Shown here: positions 4,675-6,078 of the stretch, in pieces | How positions within the stretch are numbered: the stretch's first letter is position 1 | Layout: each line of letters begins with the position of its first letter | DNA from: Deltaproteobacteria bacterium | GTDB taxonomy: Bacteria; Desulfobacterota; Desulfobacteria; Desulfobacterales; B30-G6 | Length of the DNA: 6,078 bases | NCBI GenBank assembly: GCA_019313725.1 | Contig: JAFDAT010000220.1 | Location: 1 to 6,078 of the forward strand | Reading direction: 5' to 3' | Notes under the pieces: model-generated | Seen by the model: the letters and a program-made list of their open reading frames with translations, nothing else | Told to the model about the DNA's origin: nothing | Database searches by the model: none | Translations under genes and position numbers: made by a program

Positions 4675-6078
4675 CTACTTTTCCTTGGTATGCGCACTGC
4701 GTCTGAGCTGCCGTCCGCCTTCGGGGCCGAATGTGGCTACCGGGCTCCACCAGAGCGGAACTTTGATACTATCATTGGTCAAGGGTCCCTTGCCTTCGGC
4801 CGTCTTCCGGGCGGTCTCATAGCCGGCCTGGGCGTGGCGCACAACGCCGATGCCGGAGTCGGTGGTCATACAGGCATCCAGGCGCAGATCAGCCTCCTCG
4901 CTGCCGTCGGCGATCATGGTCACGCCCGTGTGGACGGCTTCACCCATGGAGTAGTTGGCCTGAATGGCGATGAGATCACACATGGCCGCACAATTCAGGA
5001 GCGCGTTGAGCATGGGCCAGTCGGAGATGAGGTCCCCGCCATCTTTCATATTTTCGGATTCAAAGGTCGGATTGACAATGGACCCCGAGTCCAGATTGTC
5101 TCTTGAAAAGGCCACAGGCCCTTTGACCTCGCCGTTTTTGATCAGCTCGTTGACCTTGATCGCAAAGGCTTTCCTTTCCCCAAATCCGAGGTAGCAGACA
5201 CGGGCCGGAAGGGCTTCGATGGGCAGGGTTTTGCGGGCCAGGTTGATCCACTTTACGGTCAGTTTGTCTTCCGGAAACATCTCCAGCACCAGGTCGTCCA
5301 GACGTGCAAGGTCGCCGGCCTCGCCGGATATACAGGTCCAGCGGAAGGGACCGCGGCCTTCACAGAACAGGGGACGGATATATTCTGCCACGAATCCGGG
5401 GATCGTCATGGCCTCTTTTTCGGGCATACCGGCATCGCGGCATTCCTTGCGGATGGAGGTCCCATATTCAAAAACCTGGACACCTTTCTTTTTGGAAAAG
5501 GCATTCATGGCTTTCAACTGCTTGACCATGGATTGGCGTGCTTTTTCGAGATATAAATCACGGTCGGCAATCCTGAGGTCTTCGGCCTCCGCCGGGGTAT
5601 ACTCTTCGGGAATGTAGGATAACGGATCATGACAGGGGCACATTTCGGTGACAATGTCGGGTTCGAACCCCTTGTCGTAGGCTTCCCAGAAAAGTGTCGC
5701 GGCATTGCCCACAACGCCGATGGCCAGGGCTTTTTTTTCAGCAGCCGCTTTTTTAGCCATTTCAATGGCTGCATCCAGGCTTTCGGCCTTGACATCGGTA
5801 AATCCAATTTCGATGCGCTTGTCGATAACGGCTTCGTTGACATCCACATTGATGCAGACGCCGCCGTGCATGTTCATGGCCCGGGGCTGGTTGGCGCCCA
5901 TACCGCCGTGGCCTGCCGTCAGAAGAATTTTTCCCACCAGGGAGCTGTTGAAATGCTGATCGGCGATGGCGCCCAGCGTTTCGAAGGTCCCCTGGATAAC
6001 CCCCTGGGTTCCAATATATTCCCATGGTGCCGCGGTGTACTGGGCGAACATGGTCAGGTTTTTTTCCTGGAGGTCATA
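4675..6078 (-). CDS. Urocanate hydratase-family protein, divergent; 5' end outside window
   Basis: 467 codons are visible; reading stays open to the right edge (YDLQEKNLTM...), so the ATG at 6051 is internal and about 105 N-terminal residues are missing. Urocanase adds water to urocanate with NAD+ as an electrophilic cofactor in the cytoplasm. Counting the Met at 6051 as 1: LTAGHGGMG (44-52, NAD loop), GNAA (115-118), YGTSIR (196-201), YIRPLFCEGRGPFRW (224-238, with the substrate-side Arg237) and SRDNLDSGS (316-324) all match the family. Cys286 in LPARVCY corresponds to the catalytic Cys410 of Pseudomonas putida. It departs from true HutU in several places: FQGLPARICW has become IEALPARVCY, TSAHDP has become CPCHDP, and the HHGGGVGMG loop is replaced by QANYSMG with two residues fewer. 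About 30 extra C-terminal residues (VPLWWSPVATFGPEGG) follow. A related hydratase for a modified urocanate, such as thiourocanate, is as likely as HutU. Stop TAG. Confidence 0.88.
   Translation of the reverse strand, partial: YDLQEKNLTMFAQYTAAPWEYIGTQGVIQGTFETLGAIADQHFNSSLVGKILLTAGHGGMGANQPRAMNMHGGVCINVDVNEAVIDKRIEIGFTDVKAESLDAAIEMAKKAAAEKKALAIGVVGNAATLFWEAYDKGFEPDIVTEMCPCHDPLSYIPEEYTPAEAEDLRIADRDLYLEKARQSMVKQLKAMNAFSKKKGVQVFEYGTSIRKECRDAGMPEKEAMTIPGFVAEYIRPLFCEGRGPFRWTCISGEAGDLARLDDLVLEMFPEDKLTVKWINLARKTLPIEALPARVCYLGFGERKAFAIKVNELIKNGEVKGPVAFSRDNLDSGSIVNPTFESENMKDGGDLISDWPMLNALLNCAAMCDLIAIQANYSMGEAVHTGVTMIADGSEEADLRLDACMTTDSGIGVVRHAQAGYETARKTAEGKGPLTNDSIKVPLWWSPVATFGPEGGRQLRRSAHTKEK

Noticed and set aside
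4675..6051. Annotating the urocanase-like gene as a complete 458-residue protein from the ATG at 6051.
   Set aside because: The frame stays open to the edge and the upstream residues (YDLQEKNLT) match the family just before the LTM motif, so this Met is internal.

Overview
The window carries five genes, all read leftward (minus strand), in the transcription order: urocanase-family hydratase (5' end lies beyond the right edge), non-pyrrolysine MttB-family methyltransferase, then a complete polar amino acid (PAAT) type ABC importer as permease, ATPase and periplasmic binding protein. All five look intact over the visible part, with good domain motifs. The methyltransferase is of the anaerobic, corrinoid-dependent kind. 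Together with a periplasmic binding protein (Gram-negative envelope), moderate GC and heptad-repeat-rich spacers, this suggests an anaerobic bacterium such as a sulfate reducer of the Desulfobacterota. That assignment is inference; there is no rRNA or other marker here.

Layout: 1-156 is a gene-free tail holding a tandem array of 7-base units (50-98). 157-984 encodes the binding protein, followed by a 220-base spacer with only weak hairpins. 1205-1957 is the ATPase and 2024-2824 the permease, separated by a 66-base gap with a small direct repeat. A 120-base spacer with nothing recognisable leads to the MttB homologue at 2945-4393. The 281-base spacer 4394-4674 is dominated by a long palindrome built from opposed arrays of 7-base units. 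4675-6078 is the urocanase-like gene.

Working together (inference): the importer would bring in a small carboxylate compound, the MttB homologue would move a methyl group from a quaternary or methylated amine to a corrinoid protein, and the urocanase-like enzyme would hydrate an unsaturated imidazole-acrylate-type acid. Three details point away from ordinary histidine use. The binding protein keeps the carboxylate-binding Arg but has Thr where family members that bind amino acids have the Asp for the alpha-ammonium group. The urocanase has lost the glycine-rich HHGGGVGMG motif and altered the FQGLPARICW signature while keeping the catalytic Cys. And an MttB homologue lies between them. A betaine of an imidazole compound (hercynine- or ergothioneine-like) is a testable substrate idea, not a conclusion. 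No corrinoid protein, activase, histidine ammonia-lyase, imidazolonepropionase or regulator lies in the window, so these would have to be encoded elsewhere.
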